This document shows, piece by piece, positions 35,500-47,100 of a stretch of DNA of 64,000 nucleotides (positions are counted from its first letter, which is position 1; the number at the start of each line of letters is the position of its first letter). Below the pieces are notes generated by a model, which searched no databases, had not been told where the DNA came from, and worked only from the letters and a program-made list of their open reading frames with translations. Origin of the DNA: Sipunculus nudus (lineage: Eukaryota; Annelida; Sipuncula; Golfingiida; Sipunculidae). The translations under genes and the position numbers were made by a program. The stretch is taken from assembly GCA_026874595.1 (NCBI GenBank), contig CM049318.1, forward strand, positions 15,323,741 through 15,387,740. The letters run 5' to 3'.

Positions 35500-36110
35500 G
35501 ACTTAACAGTTGCAGTGTATGTTGATGCTGTGAGATGCCGTGGGCCTCGTAGCTTGAAAACACAACATTTGATATTTTAACTCACATTCATATAGCTTTT
35601 TATTTTATAATCCTTTCTTCAAAGCAGCATACTGATAACTTTCCCGTTTATAAAAGATGAGCGTCAATATAACAAAATATTGAAACGAATTCAGACATTA
35701 CGCCGATATGTGTTGCATGCAATATAAATGAATTATATCGAATTATTTAATACTTTTCGCATTAAAATTAGTGTATTGTTACTTTGATATAAACCTTGCC
35801 CGAATAAAGCATATGTATAAGTTCAAATATAAGATATATAAATAAGTTACTAGTTTCAATGAAAAAAAAGTAATTTCGTGTTATATTACTAATATGTGAA
35901 TAACATCAAATAATCACAAAGAGCTTCGTCAGGAATTTTATAAGTTTCAGAAAAGACGTATTTAACATTATGCAAAATGCTCTCGTAGAAGGTTGATAAA
36001 GATATTGAAGTAAACACCTAAATTAATTTTGCGTGGGGTTTTCAACCTGGAGTCCTTTTTCGGCCGGATTCTTTGTGATTACACATAGTATAACTGTATA
36101 ACAGTATAAC
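35500..36110. repeat. Diverged segment R5 upstream of D
   Basis: 35800-36075 follows the same order as 47130-47400: CCCGAATAAAGCATA versus CCCGAATGAAGCATA, AAATAATCACAAAGAGCTTC versus AAATAGACACAAACAGCTTC, GAAGGTTGATAAAGATATTG, and a GCGTGGGGTTTTCA word. GAGATGCCGTGGGCCTCGT at 35533 recurs as GAGTTGCCGTGGGCTTCGT at 38328, bracketing the 36.1-38.3 kb repeats. Confidence 0.6.
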
Positions 36111-36249
36111 AAGTGAGTAGTTGTTCTCCTTAAAATTCTTTTAGGAGCTCAAAGTTTATACAAAATTGTTTTTTTCTCATTGTTAGGGGCTGGTTAAAGA
36201 TAGTTACAACATTTACTTTGGAATCCAAGTTCAATTGAGTACCTCTTTT

Positions 36250-38360
36250 GATAAGACTACACAGTAAGGGGCGGTGTTTTAATTTGGGTATAGAAAAAGA
36301 GATGAAAAGAGATGGAGGGGTCTGTCACACAGCTCTGTTTAATTTGGTGACCTGCTGAGTACAGCGGCTAAGGCCTATTTTTCACCAGAATTTATTAAAT
36401 TTTGCAGAAGGCATAAAACTTTGCACAGGAATACCACTGCCCCTAGGTAAAAAAGGTAGACCCCAACAATTCATTGATTTTGAAATGGCCGCCAGAATAT
36501 GCATTTTCCGTATCTGTGATACTACTTTTCAATCAGACAGACCTAAAAACATGGCCTGTCAACACAAAAAGGAGGGGAAAATGCTATCAAGGATTTTATT
36601 CTATTATGTTTTGGGCTCTTCATTAGAAAACTGCTTGATTAAAGTTCTAGGATAGAACCCCTGTGGAATTTGAGCTGGTTACCATGGCCACCTTTGTTAA
36701 TCATGCAATCACTCTATTTATACCAATGTTTTTAATTAAATGGCCATAAAGAATTTCTCAAATTTTGCAGAAGGCACAAAACTTTGCACATGGATTCAAC
36801 TGCCCCTGGACATCTTTAACAAAATAAACCCCAAAATTTCGCGCCCTCTGTTGGCCGGCATCTTGATTTTCAGCTCAGCTAACTGTAAGTCAACTGGGCT
36901 ATAGTGATCGGTCATCGTCCGTTGTCCGTTTGTTTGTCTGTCTGTCTGTCTGTCTGTTAGAGTAGCACGTTTTGACACCAATGGACCTGAAAACCTGTAA
37001 CTGAATATCTAGCGAAGTTAATAAAAAATCTCCTTGGAAAAACATGAAATTAGGTAACTGTGACCTTTATCATCCGAGCTATTGGGTCTTAAGTACCTCC
37101 CGCCCAGAAAAATTGGAAATTTGGTACAAAATCTCAAGTATCTTGATAATTAATGCATAGATTGCCCTGAATCTTGCCTTTAATGTTAACCATGACAGGG
37201 TTTGTCAGTTCCCGGTTTTGTCGCAATTATGTCGGTTTCTCAACTGTGGATTCATCTATTGTTCAAAAACTTTATATGTTTAATTGTTTATTGTTTCCTA
37301 ATGATAACTCCCCTTTGGATTTACATATCAATTTAAAACTTGAATTATATTCGGTCAACCTCTAAAGCAAGAACGATCTTGATTTATGGGTCATGAGGTC
37401 AAAGGTAAAGGTCACAGGAGCCACTTATTTAGAAAGATTATGGATGCATTGTAAACCAAACTTTCCATCCCTTACCTTCCATCCAGCAAATAAAGGTGAC
37501 CTGCAAATGACCTGGATAATGTTCATATTTTAGGGTCACAGGGGTAAACTATCCACATTTTTGTTTCCAGATGATAACTGCAGATTAGAGTGAAATATTG
37601 GTTTCAAACTTGACCAATATATGGCCCATCACTAAAGTAAGAAACCTTATGATTTTGGGGTCATGAGGTCAAGAGTCAAGGTCACTGGATCCACATCTTA
37701 AAAAGATTTTGGACAGGTTTTAAGCCAAACTTTTCATTCAAAACCTTCAATGTTCCAAATATTGCTCACCTGCCATTAGCGGAAGAAAATTATGCATTTT
37801 GGGGTCACAAGGTCAATGATCATGGGCCTAGAGGCAATCTGTCAACATATTTGTTTCCAAATGATATCTTTAGTTTGGAAGGACAAATCATTATCAAAAC
37901 ATGGTCTGATTTGGAAAATTGGAAAAATTTTGATTATTTTTACCGCCCTCTTATTTCAGTTAATGAATTCAAGGTTATTTTTATACTTTAATCAAATTAT
38001 CTCCACTTTCTCTTTTTATATATAATTTACATGCATATTGCACTCAATAAGTTCAGATACCAATACAAATATTCATGGGAGGCAAACTTTTGCCACATTT
38101 CCATATGTTAAGTTTATATAAAAAATATTCTCATTTTCAATTTCAGCTGAGTGCAATGACCCACAGGTCCCTTGTTTATATAGCTGCCAAAATATGCATT
38201 TTTTTCCACATTTGTTACACTACTTTTCACCAATACTTAAAAAGGCAAGAGCTCTCAGCACAAAAAGAGGGACAAATGATGTAGTGGGTGTTATTCTATC
38301 ATGTTTTGGGCTGTGTATGATGATTCTGTGAGTTGCCGTGGGCTTCGTTGCCTGAAAAAA
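36250..38360. repeat. Composite of interspersed repeats (two unit types)
   Basis: Type 1: AATTTTGCAGAAGGCATAAAACTTTGCACA-like phrases at about 36395 and 36758, plus ATATGCATTTTCCGTATCTG near 36494 and ATATGCATTTTTTTCCACAT near 38192 with the same following order (ACTACTTTTCA, CACAAAAAG, TATTATGTTTTGGGCT). Type 2: GGTCATGAGGTCAA and AAGGTCACTGGATCCACAT phrases at about 37395, 37665 and 37805, with TTTGTTTCCAGATGATA near 37560, 37290 and 37850, a unit of about 270 bases. A GTCTG microsatellite lies at 36928-36957. No protein-coding relic was identified. Confidence 0.65.
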
Positions 38361-39146
38361 AAAAAACTTGGCCGACGTTTGTATTTATATATTTAAATCA
38401 CTTGATTAAAAAAAATCACTGATTAAAATCAACTTAAAATTGATTTTTTTCTCCATTTTTCTCTTCTTTTTAACAAATATTTTCAATTCAATCATTTTCA
38501 TTTTTATACTTAGTGCTTAAGAAGCAACATTAGTTGAAAGCATTTATGTATGTAATTTAGTAAGTGGATTCCCCAGCGATAAGTAAGGATTTAAAAATGG
38601 ATAAGTTGCTAGGTTATTGCAACTTTCCAGAAATGCACGATGATTGGATGCATATCATCATATGGGCTTTGATAAACTGTCTATCATTATAAAGCAAATA
38701 GATAATAAAATTAAAACAAGGGATCCATGGGTCACAGCACTCAGCTGAATTTTGTAAAATGTTAGCAAATGCAACATAAACTTACATCTATTTTTTACAT
38801 ATAAGCATTATATTATATATTTTCAATCAAATTCTTTGAAAAAGCAGATTTTAAAAGATTCAATCCTTATGTATACATGCTGTGAAAATTTAATCAACAG
38901 TGCGTACAAGGAAAAAAATTGCCGTGGCCAAAATTGGACAAAATTCAAATTCAAATTGATTTATTATTTTAGCTAATAACTTAAGATATTGGCAAAAATC
39001 TGATCTATTTTTGAGTACACAATTGATTTTAATTAAATTAAGTTATATCCCTGAAAAAGTCTCGAGCTTCAGCTTTTCGCATGTTAAATGGAAGAATATA
39101 TTTCCTTATTTTTTACAAAATGCATTATGTTGGGGCAGAAGAATAT
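38361..39146. other. AT-rich, nothing recognised
   Basis: Poly-A and poly-T rich sequence without a supported exon, ending at the left edge of the LTR retrotransposon. Confidence 0.4.
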
Positions 39147-39677
39147 TGTTACGGAACCTAATATCAACAGATCACTTATGCGTGATGAACATAAATTTTG
39201 TCAAGGAAATAAGATTTTGTAACACTAGGCAACATGAAATGTCACAGGCAGCACTAAATTGTAAAGTGTTAGTAATAGTAGAATCCCTGAAATTACTGGA
39301 TAATCGTATAGGTCCCACAAACTGACATACACACGTCTGTGTCCGCTGGAATATTCTCTCACCTCTCTCTCGGCTCTAAAACACATTCTTTTTATATTAC
39401 CTTTCACCTCAAGCCAAACATTTTTCCATTTCTCAAACCATCTAAAGAATCTAACACGGTATACACGTTCAAAGAACATACTTGAAAAACTTCGCTGTGT
39501 CTCTACATACCAGGGTTCACACTTGGGCCAACCCGGCCCGGCCAGGAGACGCTGCCACGGCATCGAGCCACACGTGCTACACGAACAAAGCGCCAACAAC
39601 ACATGGAACATCCGTGTGCACAATAAAACAACCATCTGCAAGACCGCTGTACACAATAAAAAGGGGCACCTATAACA
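39147..39677 (-). repeat. 3' LTR of the Gmr1-like element
   Basis: On the minus strand it begins TGTTATAGGTGCC directly after a purine tract and ends GTTCCGTAACA, so the ends are the usual TG...CA with a TGTTA/TAACA inverted pair. Both ends of the shared part (TGTTACGGAACC... and GTGTCCGCTGGAATATTCTC) recur in the 5' LTR at 46527-47100. This LTR lacks a middle block of about 350 bases that the 5' LTR has. Confidence 0.75.
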
Positions 39678-39688
39678 CTCCTCCTCCT
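39678..39688 (-). other. Polypurine tract of the retrotransposon
   Basis: AGGAGGAGGAG on the minus strand immediately before the TGTTATAGG start of the 3' LTR, the standard position for the plus-strand primer. Confidence 0.7.
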
Positions 39689-39831
39689 GTAAGAAAAAAA
39701 AAAAGTTTTCTCAAAACTTTCTTTTTTTGCCATCACAATCACTAAATTATTACAACATTTCAACACCAACTTATTTACAATATGACATAAACATCTCGTT
39801 TACAATATTTCACAAACATCTCGATAAGCAA

Positions 39832-41110
39832 TCAGCAAGTACATTGTCTTCCCCCTTTAATGTGTTTGATTTCAAGGTTGTAATCTTGTAAGAACAAACT
39901 CCATCTAAAACATCTTTGATTTTTAAACTTGCTCATGAATGTGAGGGGATTTTGACCACTGAAGACAATGATAGGCTTGACTGATGAAGTAACATAAACT
40001 TCAAAATGTTGCAATGCCAAAATCAAAGCCAAACATTCTTTTTCAATAGTGGAGTAGTTTTTCTGGTTTGCTACCAAAACTGGTGAGCTTTGCAGAATTA
40101 CTTTCAAATTCTGAAATGCATTTTCACACTGAACATTACATTCAAACTTTTGTTTATTCTTTGGCAAATTAGTCAAAGGTTCAGCTACAGCAGAAAAAAT
40201 TGGACAAAACTTCCTGTAGTATCCAACCATATCAAGAAAACGCATTATCTGCTTTTTGTTTTCTGGTCTAGGAAATGCAGAAATAGCACTTATTTTAGCA
40301 TCAACAGGCTTTACTTGACCCTGCCCTACAATATGACCCAAAAATTATACTTGTGCATGACAAAACTCAGATTGTACTAAGTTGATGGTCAGACATGCTT
40401 CACTGAGTCTTTCGAAGTGGTCGCTAAGAATTTGCAGATGTTTCTCCCAGGTGTCGCTGCACACGACAAGGTCATCAATATATGCATCGCAGCCCTGAAA
40501 GTCCTTGACAACCATATGGATGAGGCGCTGGAACGTGGCTGGCGAGTTTTTCATGCCAAACGGCATAACTTTATACTGGTACAGTCCTTGCCAGAATCTT
40601 TAAGCAATTCAAACTTGAAGACATATCTCGAGCTACCGACTCAGTCAATACTATCATCGATCCTCGGAATCGGGAACGTGTCAGTCTTGGTAACAGAGTT
40701 CAGTTTTCGATAATCTGTGCACATACGGTAACTTGCATCAGGTTTTGGCACAAGACTAAATGGTGAACTCCAGTTCCTGTTACTAGGTTCTATAAAATCA
40801 TTGTTCTGCAAATTTTGAATCTCATCCTGTAGATACTTTTGCTTTTCAGGATTTAGTCTATAAAAATTGTGCTTGACTGCGCTTGCCTCGCCAACATCGA
40901 CGGCATGGCACAATATGTTTGTTCGCATTGGAATGTCACTAAACAAATGCTCATAATACCTAGCAGGTACTTGAGGTCTTGTTGTTGTTGTGCGGTAAGA
41001 TGTGACAGTTTGGCAACCAGGTTGTTAAGCACGTCTGAGTTTTTTAATGGTACTGTACCACACTGAATGTCTACATCATACTTACAATCAATATCTACTT
41101 TAACTGGGTC
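39832..41110 (-). pseudogene. Retrotransposon reverse transcriptase and RNase H (broken)
   Basis: RT blocks in order on the minus strand: SSPFSLVPKPDASYRMCTDY (about 40770-40710), a FPIPRIDD block (about 40660), MPFGMKNSPATFQ (40566 downward) and the catalytic YIDDLVV (about 40482-40462), where the two Asp bind metal in the family. A frameshift lies between 40641 and 40570 and another near 40345. A GYYRKFCP connection block (about 40215) follows, then RNase H with YSTIEKECLALILAL (about 40065-40020). It is placed downstream of integrase. The RNase H end is close to the polypurine tract, with no envelope-like frame between. Confidence 0.85.
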
Positions 41111-41179
41111 AGGGTCAGTGTTTACACAATTTACATCAGTAACATTATGTACAACATCTGATGTGCTATTTCTGTCATA

Positions 41180-42230
41180 TTATGGTTTCACATGGCACAG
41201 TTGTTTCTTCCTACGTCCATCTGGTGTCAACAGTATGTCATTAAAATCACTGACTTTCTTGTCAACAATGTAAGGACCAAAATACCTAGCTTGCAGAGGT
41301 CTGCAAGGGATGGGTAGTAAGGCAATGACCTTTTCACCAGGCTCAAACGTTCCACTTACATTGTGCTTGTCATACTTTGTTTTCATTTTACTTTGGGCAG
41401 ATTTTAGATTTGACTTTGCAATCTCACAAGCATTGTGTAATTTAGTGCGAAAGTCTAAGACATACTGCAGTAAACTAAGATAACCAGGATTTTCACACAA
41501 GAGTTTTTCTTTGAGTAGTTTCAATGGAAGTTCAATTCGCGGTCCATGTCCGAAAATCAGTTCAAAGGGATTGAAACCCAAGGACTCTTGAAAGGATTCT
41601 TTGACAGCAATGAGCAATAGGTGGATTCCTTCATCCCAGTCTTTCTGTGTGTCATAGCAATAGGTCATTATCATGTTTTTTAATGTCTGGTGAAAACGCT
41701 CGAGGGCGCCCTGACTTTCAGGATGGTATGGGGAAGAGCTGTACTGTGTTATACCTAGCTCAAGCATAACTTGCTGGAATAAGCCAGACATAAAATTAGA
41801 CCCTTGGTCAGACTGGATGGATTTTGGCGATCCAAAAGTTGTAAAAAACTTGATCAGAGCTTTGACAACACTTTTGGCATTAATTTTGCGCAATGGTATT
41901 GCCTCAGGGAACCTGGTAGATGCGCACATAATTGTCAGCACGTATTCATGTTCAGATTTGGTTTTGGGCTTAGGTTCAACACAATCAACAATAATCCTAC
42001 TGAATGGCTCCTCGAAAGCAGGAATAGGTCTAAGGGGGCCTTAGGAGGATTCTGATTGGGCTTGCCTACCATCTGTCATGTATGGCATGATTTACAATAT
42101 TGTCAAAATTCTTTCCTGAGATTAGGCCAATAGAAGTGTGTAGTAAATATCTGATAAATTTTATTTTTACCTAAAGGAGCCTAATGTGCCATGCTTAGAA
42201 TTTCATTGCGAAAGTTTTTTTTGGCCTTAC
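41180..42230 (-). pseudogene. Retrotransposon integrase (N-terminal part broken)
   Basis: The N-terminal zinc-binding HHCC region (His near 42180 and 42135, Cys pair near 42080) is present but cut by stops and frameshifts. The core shows the first Asp near 41990, SDQGSNF with the second Asp at about 41810, and HPESQGALERFHQ with the catalytic Glu at 41699-41701, the DD35E pattern. The intact stretch 41941-41180 encodes 253 codons. Its C-terminal end carries GPYIVDKK (about 41270), the GPY/F module typical of many Ty3/gypsy integrases. It lies between protease and RT. Confidence 0.88.
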
Positions 42231-42415
42231 TATTTGATGTTTGATGGCCCACTCATCATCAGCGCATACGTCAGGTGGTAGCCATTTACGCATAAGCATT
42301 CCATTATTAACATAGAAACAAACTGGGTTCTGTGACAGTTTCTCTTTAGAAACTGCCATGGGAAACAAACTTGAACTTTCATGGTCCTGATGCTGTTCCA
42401 CGATGAGTTAAGACC

Positions 42416-42950
42416 TTAAAAATGCTGGATCCTGTACGGCGAGTCGTTAGACGAGTCACTAGTGACTCCCAGAGTGTTATTATCGGGACCATTATCCTCA
42501 TGTGTGTTTTTCTTGGCCATAGCTCTAGTTACAGCACATGAAGGATACAAACCAGGAATTTCCGAACTTTCCGGATCAGTGTCCTGATCAAGTGACGGCT
42601 CTTCTGTCACCATCGGTACAGGCTGTACTTTGTAACCTTCAACATCAGTGCCAAGTAGCAACTGAATTCCCTTAAAGGGTAAGTAGTTCTTATGCCCACA
42701 GTAATATTCCCAGAAATCAAATCTGACTTTAAATGGATACAGTGATGCGAAACTGAAGTGTGTTTGTCTGAAAACACACCATTAACAAGTGCATGTGCAC
42801 TAGTAAAGGACCTATTAGAAAATGGCAAAGTGTTTGCAAACATGAGAGTCTGGCCTGAGCCAGTGTCCCTCAAAATTAGGGGTAGAATCTGAAAAATCAC
42901 ATGAAAGTGATACAAAACCATCATGTATGAATGGCTCAAATGAATCAATT
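42416..42950 (-). pseudogene. Retrotransposon aspartic protease region
   Basis: LILRDTGSGQTLM at about 42885-42845 has the active-site DTG triad of retropepsins. About 190 bases later, QLLLGTDVEGYKV (about 42665-42625) matches the LLG-D-motif near the end of such proteases. A frameshift separates the two. The following stretch is acidic and uninformative, then integrase begins. Confidence 0.7.
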
Positions 42951-43800
42951 ATTTCAGAGTCAGGAGAGGAATCTACTACCGAAGTTTCATCAAGCAAAGA
43001 TCTGACATTGACAGTGTCAGTCATAAACTCTTTTTCAGAGTCATTTAAGGAATCTACATCTTTTTTATCATCAAACTCCTCATGGGAGTCAACAGAGCAA
43101 TTTTCCTCAGCAGAAACAAACTTCTGTTTATCATAAGAGGACCTGGCCTCATTTGAAATACTATCACCACAGTCATAAAAGGACTTAGCCTTATTTAGAG
43201 AATACTCCTCGCAGGAGTCTTGAAAGGACCAAGCCTTATTAAATTCCTCACAGGAATCAACTGAGGTTTTATCCCGCCAGCTACGGATTCTTCTTTGGAT
43301 TCAGACGGCACTTGGGCCTCCGTAGCATCAAACTCTTTATAAGAGTCAATAAAGGAGTTTTACTCCTTATTTACATGAAAAGAGCCTGGCTCTTATACTA
43401 TGCTATGCATAGACATTGAAACAAAACCGGAAGGTTTGCTATTTGCTTTATTCTCAAGTTTCCAGCAGTCAGATATTAGATGCCCTCCTTCTTGCAGTAA
43501 TTACAGATTTTCTTTGAAAATGACTGGTCTTTGTTGGACTAAGACAGACTGGACGTGGACTGAGATGTAGCAATGGACTTTGCTGACTACTAATACTGGG
43601 TGACTGCGCTTTAGACTTCTTTTGACCATACTGATTTACATTCTTGTTTGTGAATGACTGGTTTGATTTGCTTAAAAAGGACATTTTGTGTGTTAATGAA
43701 TAATCATCAGCTAATTGAGCAGCAATGTCAAGTGTTTCTGGACTTTTCTCATCAAGAAAAGTTTTAAGGTAGCATGACTGGTCCCTCCCGCATGACCTGA
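42951..43800 (-). pseudogene. Retrotransposon gag C-terminal part and spacer
   Basis: PETLDIAAQLADDYSLTHK-like sequence (about 43745-43690) is typical of the end of the gypsy gag core. A zinc knuckle follows at about 43510-43455: CNYCKKEG then H-LISD-C, that is C-x2-C-x4-H-x4-C, with a one-base deletion just before the His codon. 42951-43440 is a Ser/Glu-rich spacer on the minus strand with repeated short words (GAGTC, AGGAGTC) and stops. Confidence 0.7.
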
Positions 43801-45540
43801 CTTTGTTTTGATTTTTCCTTTACATTGAACAATCTTATGTCTTTGGACCCCTTAAAGTATACATTTTCTGAAAGCTATGGAGATTCTCCACATTTTGGTA
43901 AATATTAACTTTGTTTTGGAGGATTGTGTCTTAATTTATAAGCGTTTTAATTTAATGTTAATATTTAACAAGAAAACGTTTATTCCGGCACATCTAAAGC
44001 AGATAGAGAATATATTTTCATATTGATCGAAAATTTAGATAAAAATCCCTAGGCGTTTTTTTTTTGTTTTGTGAGTTCAGTTTAAAAATTTCGATTTAAC
44101 AGAGTATTTTATTTTGAAACCGTTGAAAATCATTTCAGTTTTTACATTTTCCTAAATAAAATCCTTCCAACTAAGTTAAGGCGTAAAATAAAAAGCGCTT
44201 TTTTAGTTGACATATGAACAACTACTTTTGAAAACGATGGTATGTTTTGGACAAGTAATTACGGAGAAATAACGCTATAAAACTAAGGTGTTCAGGTGAA
44301 ATAAAGATTTTGGAAAATGGTCAAAAAAATACATTCGTAGAGATCATTCATTCTACAGACGTAAGTAAGTGCAACAACATGTTGACAGACAAATGAATTT
44401 GGATAAGACGGTAGTTCCTATCAAACCATGCCATAATATCATTGATTAGTTGATTATTTTGCTTTAAAAATGAGTTAAAACGATGAAAGTTCGGCATGTC
44501 ACAAGATTTAGCTATCAAAACACCACGTGCCCTGGATATTATGGGCGTTGTTAGGCGGAGAATAAAGGTGGGCCGAGTAACCGAAAGCCGGGACCCGCGT
44601 GTGAACAGGTGGGCAATGCCAGCTGAACCGGGCCTAATTGAAAACCGCGTGTTTACACAGGATCTATGATTAAGAGATACATGGGCATTCAAGGAGAACG
44701 AGACCACGATGGTTGATTTACTTATCACGGTTTACACCTTTTTTGGGAGTTGAAAATAAAAAAAAACGAATCCCGCATACCCATAGGCCTACTAGTCACG
44801 TGAAGTGTTGACTTGTTTCTTTTATGGAAGCAGGGAGACGGTTGTTTGTAAAAGTGTTGCATACACAATGCATACACATCCACAACACGGATAGAACCCG
44901 GTTTTATCATCTAACGTGGTATATTTACATTATATCAATAACTGATAATCAAACATCAAAAAAATATCAGCGTACGAGAAAGTCTTGGCATTCATCAGAT
45001 TCGGCTTGCTGAGACTTTAGTTCATTCAACATCTGCAGTTTATCAGGGTGGCATTCGAGATTTGCGTCGTCAGCCCAGAGTATTTTCATTGTTATGTACG
45101 TAATATACACGTCAAAAAAGAGAGGCCAACGATACTAATTGCTATATATGACACTAACAGATCATTCAAAACAACGTATGCGTTTGCACACTAATTAGCT
45201 TGAGTTGGGGTTGCTTTACTAAGCTTATCAGTTGTGTATGCTCAGCTAATTAGATGGGGCTTTCAAACCTCGACCGTCGACTCTGGCCGCCTGTGCACGG
45301 ATTAGGCCTATGCATTAATTAACCACTTGCACCTCGCAATTGGCCGACTGACCCAGGTGAGGGCTGGGGGCTCACTGATTGACAGGCCTGTGGCAGGGCT
45401 GGAGTTAGTTTACACACACCATGACAACACATTGCAGTGTTTACAGAACAGAAATCACCTTTTCCACAAATTGCAACCGGCGACCTAAAATGTGCTCAAG
45501 TGCATTAGAACCGTCCAATATTCAATATTAAGTATACCTT
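43801..45540. other. Insertion that splits the retrotransposon gag
   Basis: Separates gag C-part and N-part. 43840-44110 is a fragment of dispersed repeat R3 (GGACCCCTTAAAGTATACAT, AATATATTTTCATATTGATC). 44519-45540 is less AT-rich and is duplicated at 51897-52920. It contains no recognised domain; the 126-codon minus-strand frame at 44348-44728 crosses the duplication boundary, so half of it is absent in the second copy. Confidence 0.6.
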
Positions 45541-45553
45541 GTATTGCAAAAAC

Positions 45554-46359
45554 CTAAATTTTAAGGAATTTAACCAGTTCTGCTACCTTAACATCTGCGT
45601 TATTGCAGTGCTTGAATTCTTCAAACGAAATCAACTGGCGCAAATTGTCATAATCTCTCATTTCATTTTTAGAATTACACCAGCGACCAAACATCTGCCC
45701 CTTTGTCCTAGCAAATTTGACGTAGGTCTGTTCTTTGCGCTTTTCCAAATTTCTGAATCTTTGGCGGTAATCCTCCGGAACTAACTCATAACCTTTAAGG
45801 ATTAACCGTTTAACCAGGTCATAGTCAGCTCTGTATAAATTTCTCTGGCCTTGCCAGTCAACACACTTTGGAACAGCATAGTCCAATTTTCCTTAGGCCA
45901 TTTTAAATTTCCAGCTACCTTCTCAAAGTGTAAGAAATATTTATTAACCTCTTTTTCTTGAAAAGGTGAGACAAGTCTAATGTGTTTAGTAACATCAAAA
46001 CTGTGAGTTGGGGCAGCACGTAGCCTATGTTCTAGTTTAAGTCTTTCTAACTCCTGTCTTTTTAACTCAATATCTTTTTCTTTCTCTTTTAATTCTAGCT
46101 CATGTTGCATTTCCAACTTTTAAAATTCAAACTGCATAGCAAGGCTGTCAATTTTTATGTTTGAACTTCACTCTCTTCAATTAAATCTTTACTAACTAGA
46201 TCTTGCATGATTTTAGCAATGATATCAGGCTTCCTCATAGTTTTTTTTCACACCTAGCCATGAGTGTTGTCCCAAATGTAACAACTGTTCCTTTGTCAAC
46301 TGTTCAAGTTGTTCAGGGTCGGGATCGTCAACAAATGTCTCAGGTTTGAAATCTGCCAT
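45554..46359 (-). pseudogene. Retrotransposon gag N-terminal part, first copy
   Basis: Starts at ATG 46359 with an acidic leader and a LTKEQLLHLG...MRKPDIIAKI region; a frameshift falls near 46245 and a stop near 46165. A coiled-coil-like run of Glu/Lys/Leu follows (about 46110-46030), then the gypsy gag core: YELVPEDYRQRFRNLEK, QTYVKFARTK, FGRWCNS and FEEFKHC (about 45790-45600). The frame ends at 45554 where the insertion begins. No function remains. Confidence 0.8.
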
Positions 46360-46526
46360 GTTAGGATGTTAAAACAATAACAAAAAAACCCTGAGATAAA
46401 TCATGTAAACAATGTAATGTAAATAATGTGTAATGTTGTAAACAATGTATTGTAAATAATGTGTCCAGGTCAAGGCCTAATAAATTTTCATAACTATTAA
46501 GCATTCCAGACAGGCCCAAAATTTTA

Positions 46527-47100
46527 TGTTACGGAACCTAATATCAACAGATCACCTATGCGCGATGAACATAAATTTTGTCAAGAAGAAAAAAAAAATC
46601 AAATTCTGTAACACTAGGCAGGGTGGAATGTCTAGGAGTATGAATAAAGAAGTCAGTGTTTTTTTTATAACAAATAACTATGATTTATTTTTAAAACAAC
46701 CCTAACATTACAATATATTAAATCAATACAATTACACAGTATAACAGCAGTATAACAACAATTCAATACAATCACACAGTAAAATAAACAAAGTGCACAG
46801 TGCCTGGATACCACCACTGTCACAGCGATAAGTCCTTTAAAATGTATAAGCCGGACGAACAGTTCACGCAAATTCTCTCGGGGAATAACAGTCCAATGTA
46901 AAGCTCTTGTAACAATCCCGAAAGTAAACTGAAGACCAAATAAGATTCGTCACAAATACAGAAGAAAATCTGAAGAAAATCTATAATTGCCGCACTTATC
47001 GGAATAGGTCCCAGAAACTGACATACTAGCTTCTGTGTCCGCTGGAATATTCTCTCACCTCTCTCCCGGCTTTAAAACACAGCCACTTTATAAAACTTTT
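46527..47100 (-). repeat. 5' LTR remnant of the Gmr1-like element, first copy
   Basis: Shares TGTTACGGAACCTAATATCA and CTGGAATATTCTCTCACCTC with the 3' LTR, but carries about 350 extra bases in the middle and stops matching near 47090, before the expected TGTTATAGG end. So the two LTRs are not a matched pair: either different elements recombined here, or both LTRs have been rearranged. Confidence 0.65.

Larger units (their letters stand above)
39147..47100 (-). mobile_element. Decayed Gmr1-like Ty3/gypsy LTR retrotransposon (INT before RT)
   Basis: Reading on the minus strand: 5' LTR remnant (47100-46527), gag N-part (46359-45554), 1.74 kb interruption (about 45540-43800), gag C-part with CCHC knuckle (about 43800-43440), protease (about 42950-42600), integrase (about 42230-41180), reverse transcriptase (about 41100-40200), RNase H (about 40200-39832), polypurine tract, 3' LTR (39677-39147). 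All domains are on one strand in one order, so integrase truly precedes reverse transcriptase. That arrangement defines the Gmr1-like group within Ty3/gypsy and is otherwise typical of Ty1/copia. Frameshifts and stops in gag, integrase and RT show it is inactive. Confidence 0.85.

Noticed and set aside
41187-42055. Plus-strand frames across the retrotransposon
   Set aside because: Antisense of the integrase and RT domains, whose catalytic motifs are on the minus strand.
44348-44728. 126-codon minus-strand frame
   Set aside because: It crosses the tandem-duplication boundary at 44519; in unit 2 the second half is replaced by unrelated sequence, and no domain is recognisable.
46665-46871. 68-codon hydrophobic frame, repeated at 54048-54254
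   Set aside because: Lies inside the LTR middle block; AT-rich and Cys/Val/Ile-rich by composition. A retroelement LTR normally has no such gene.
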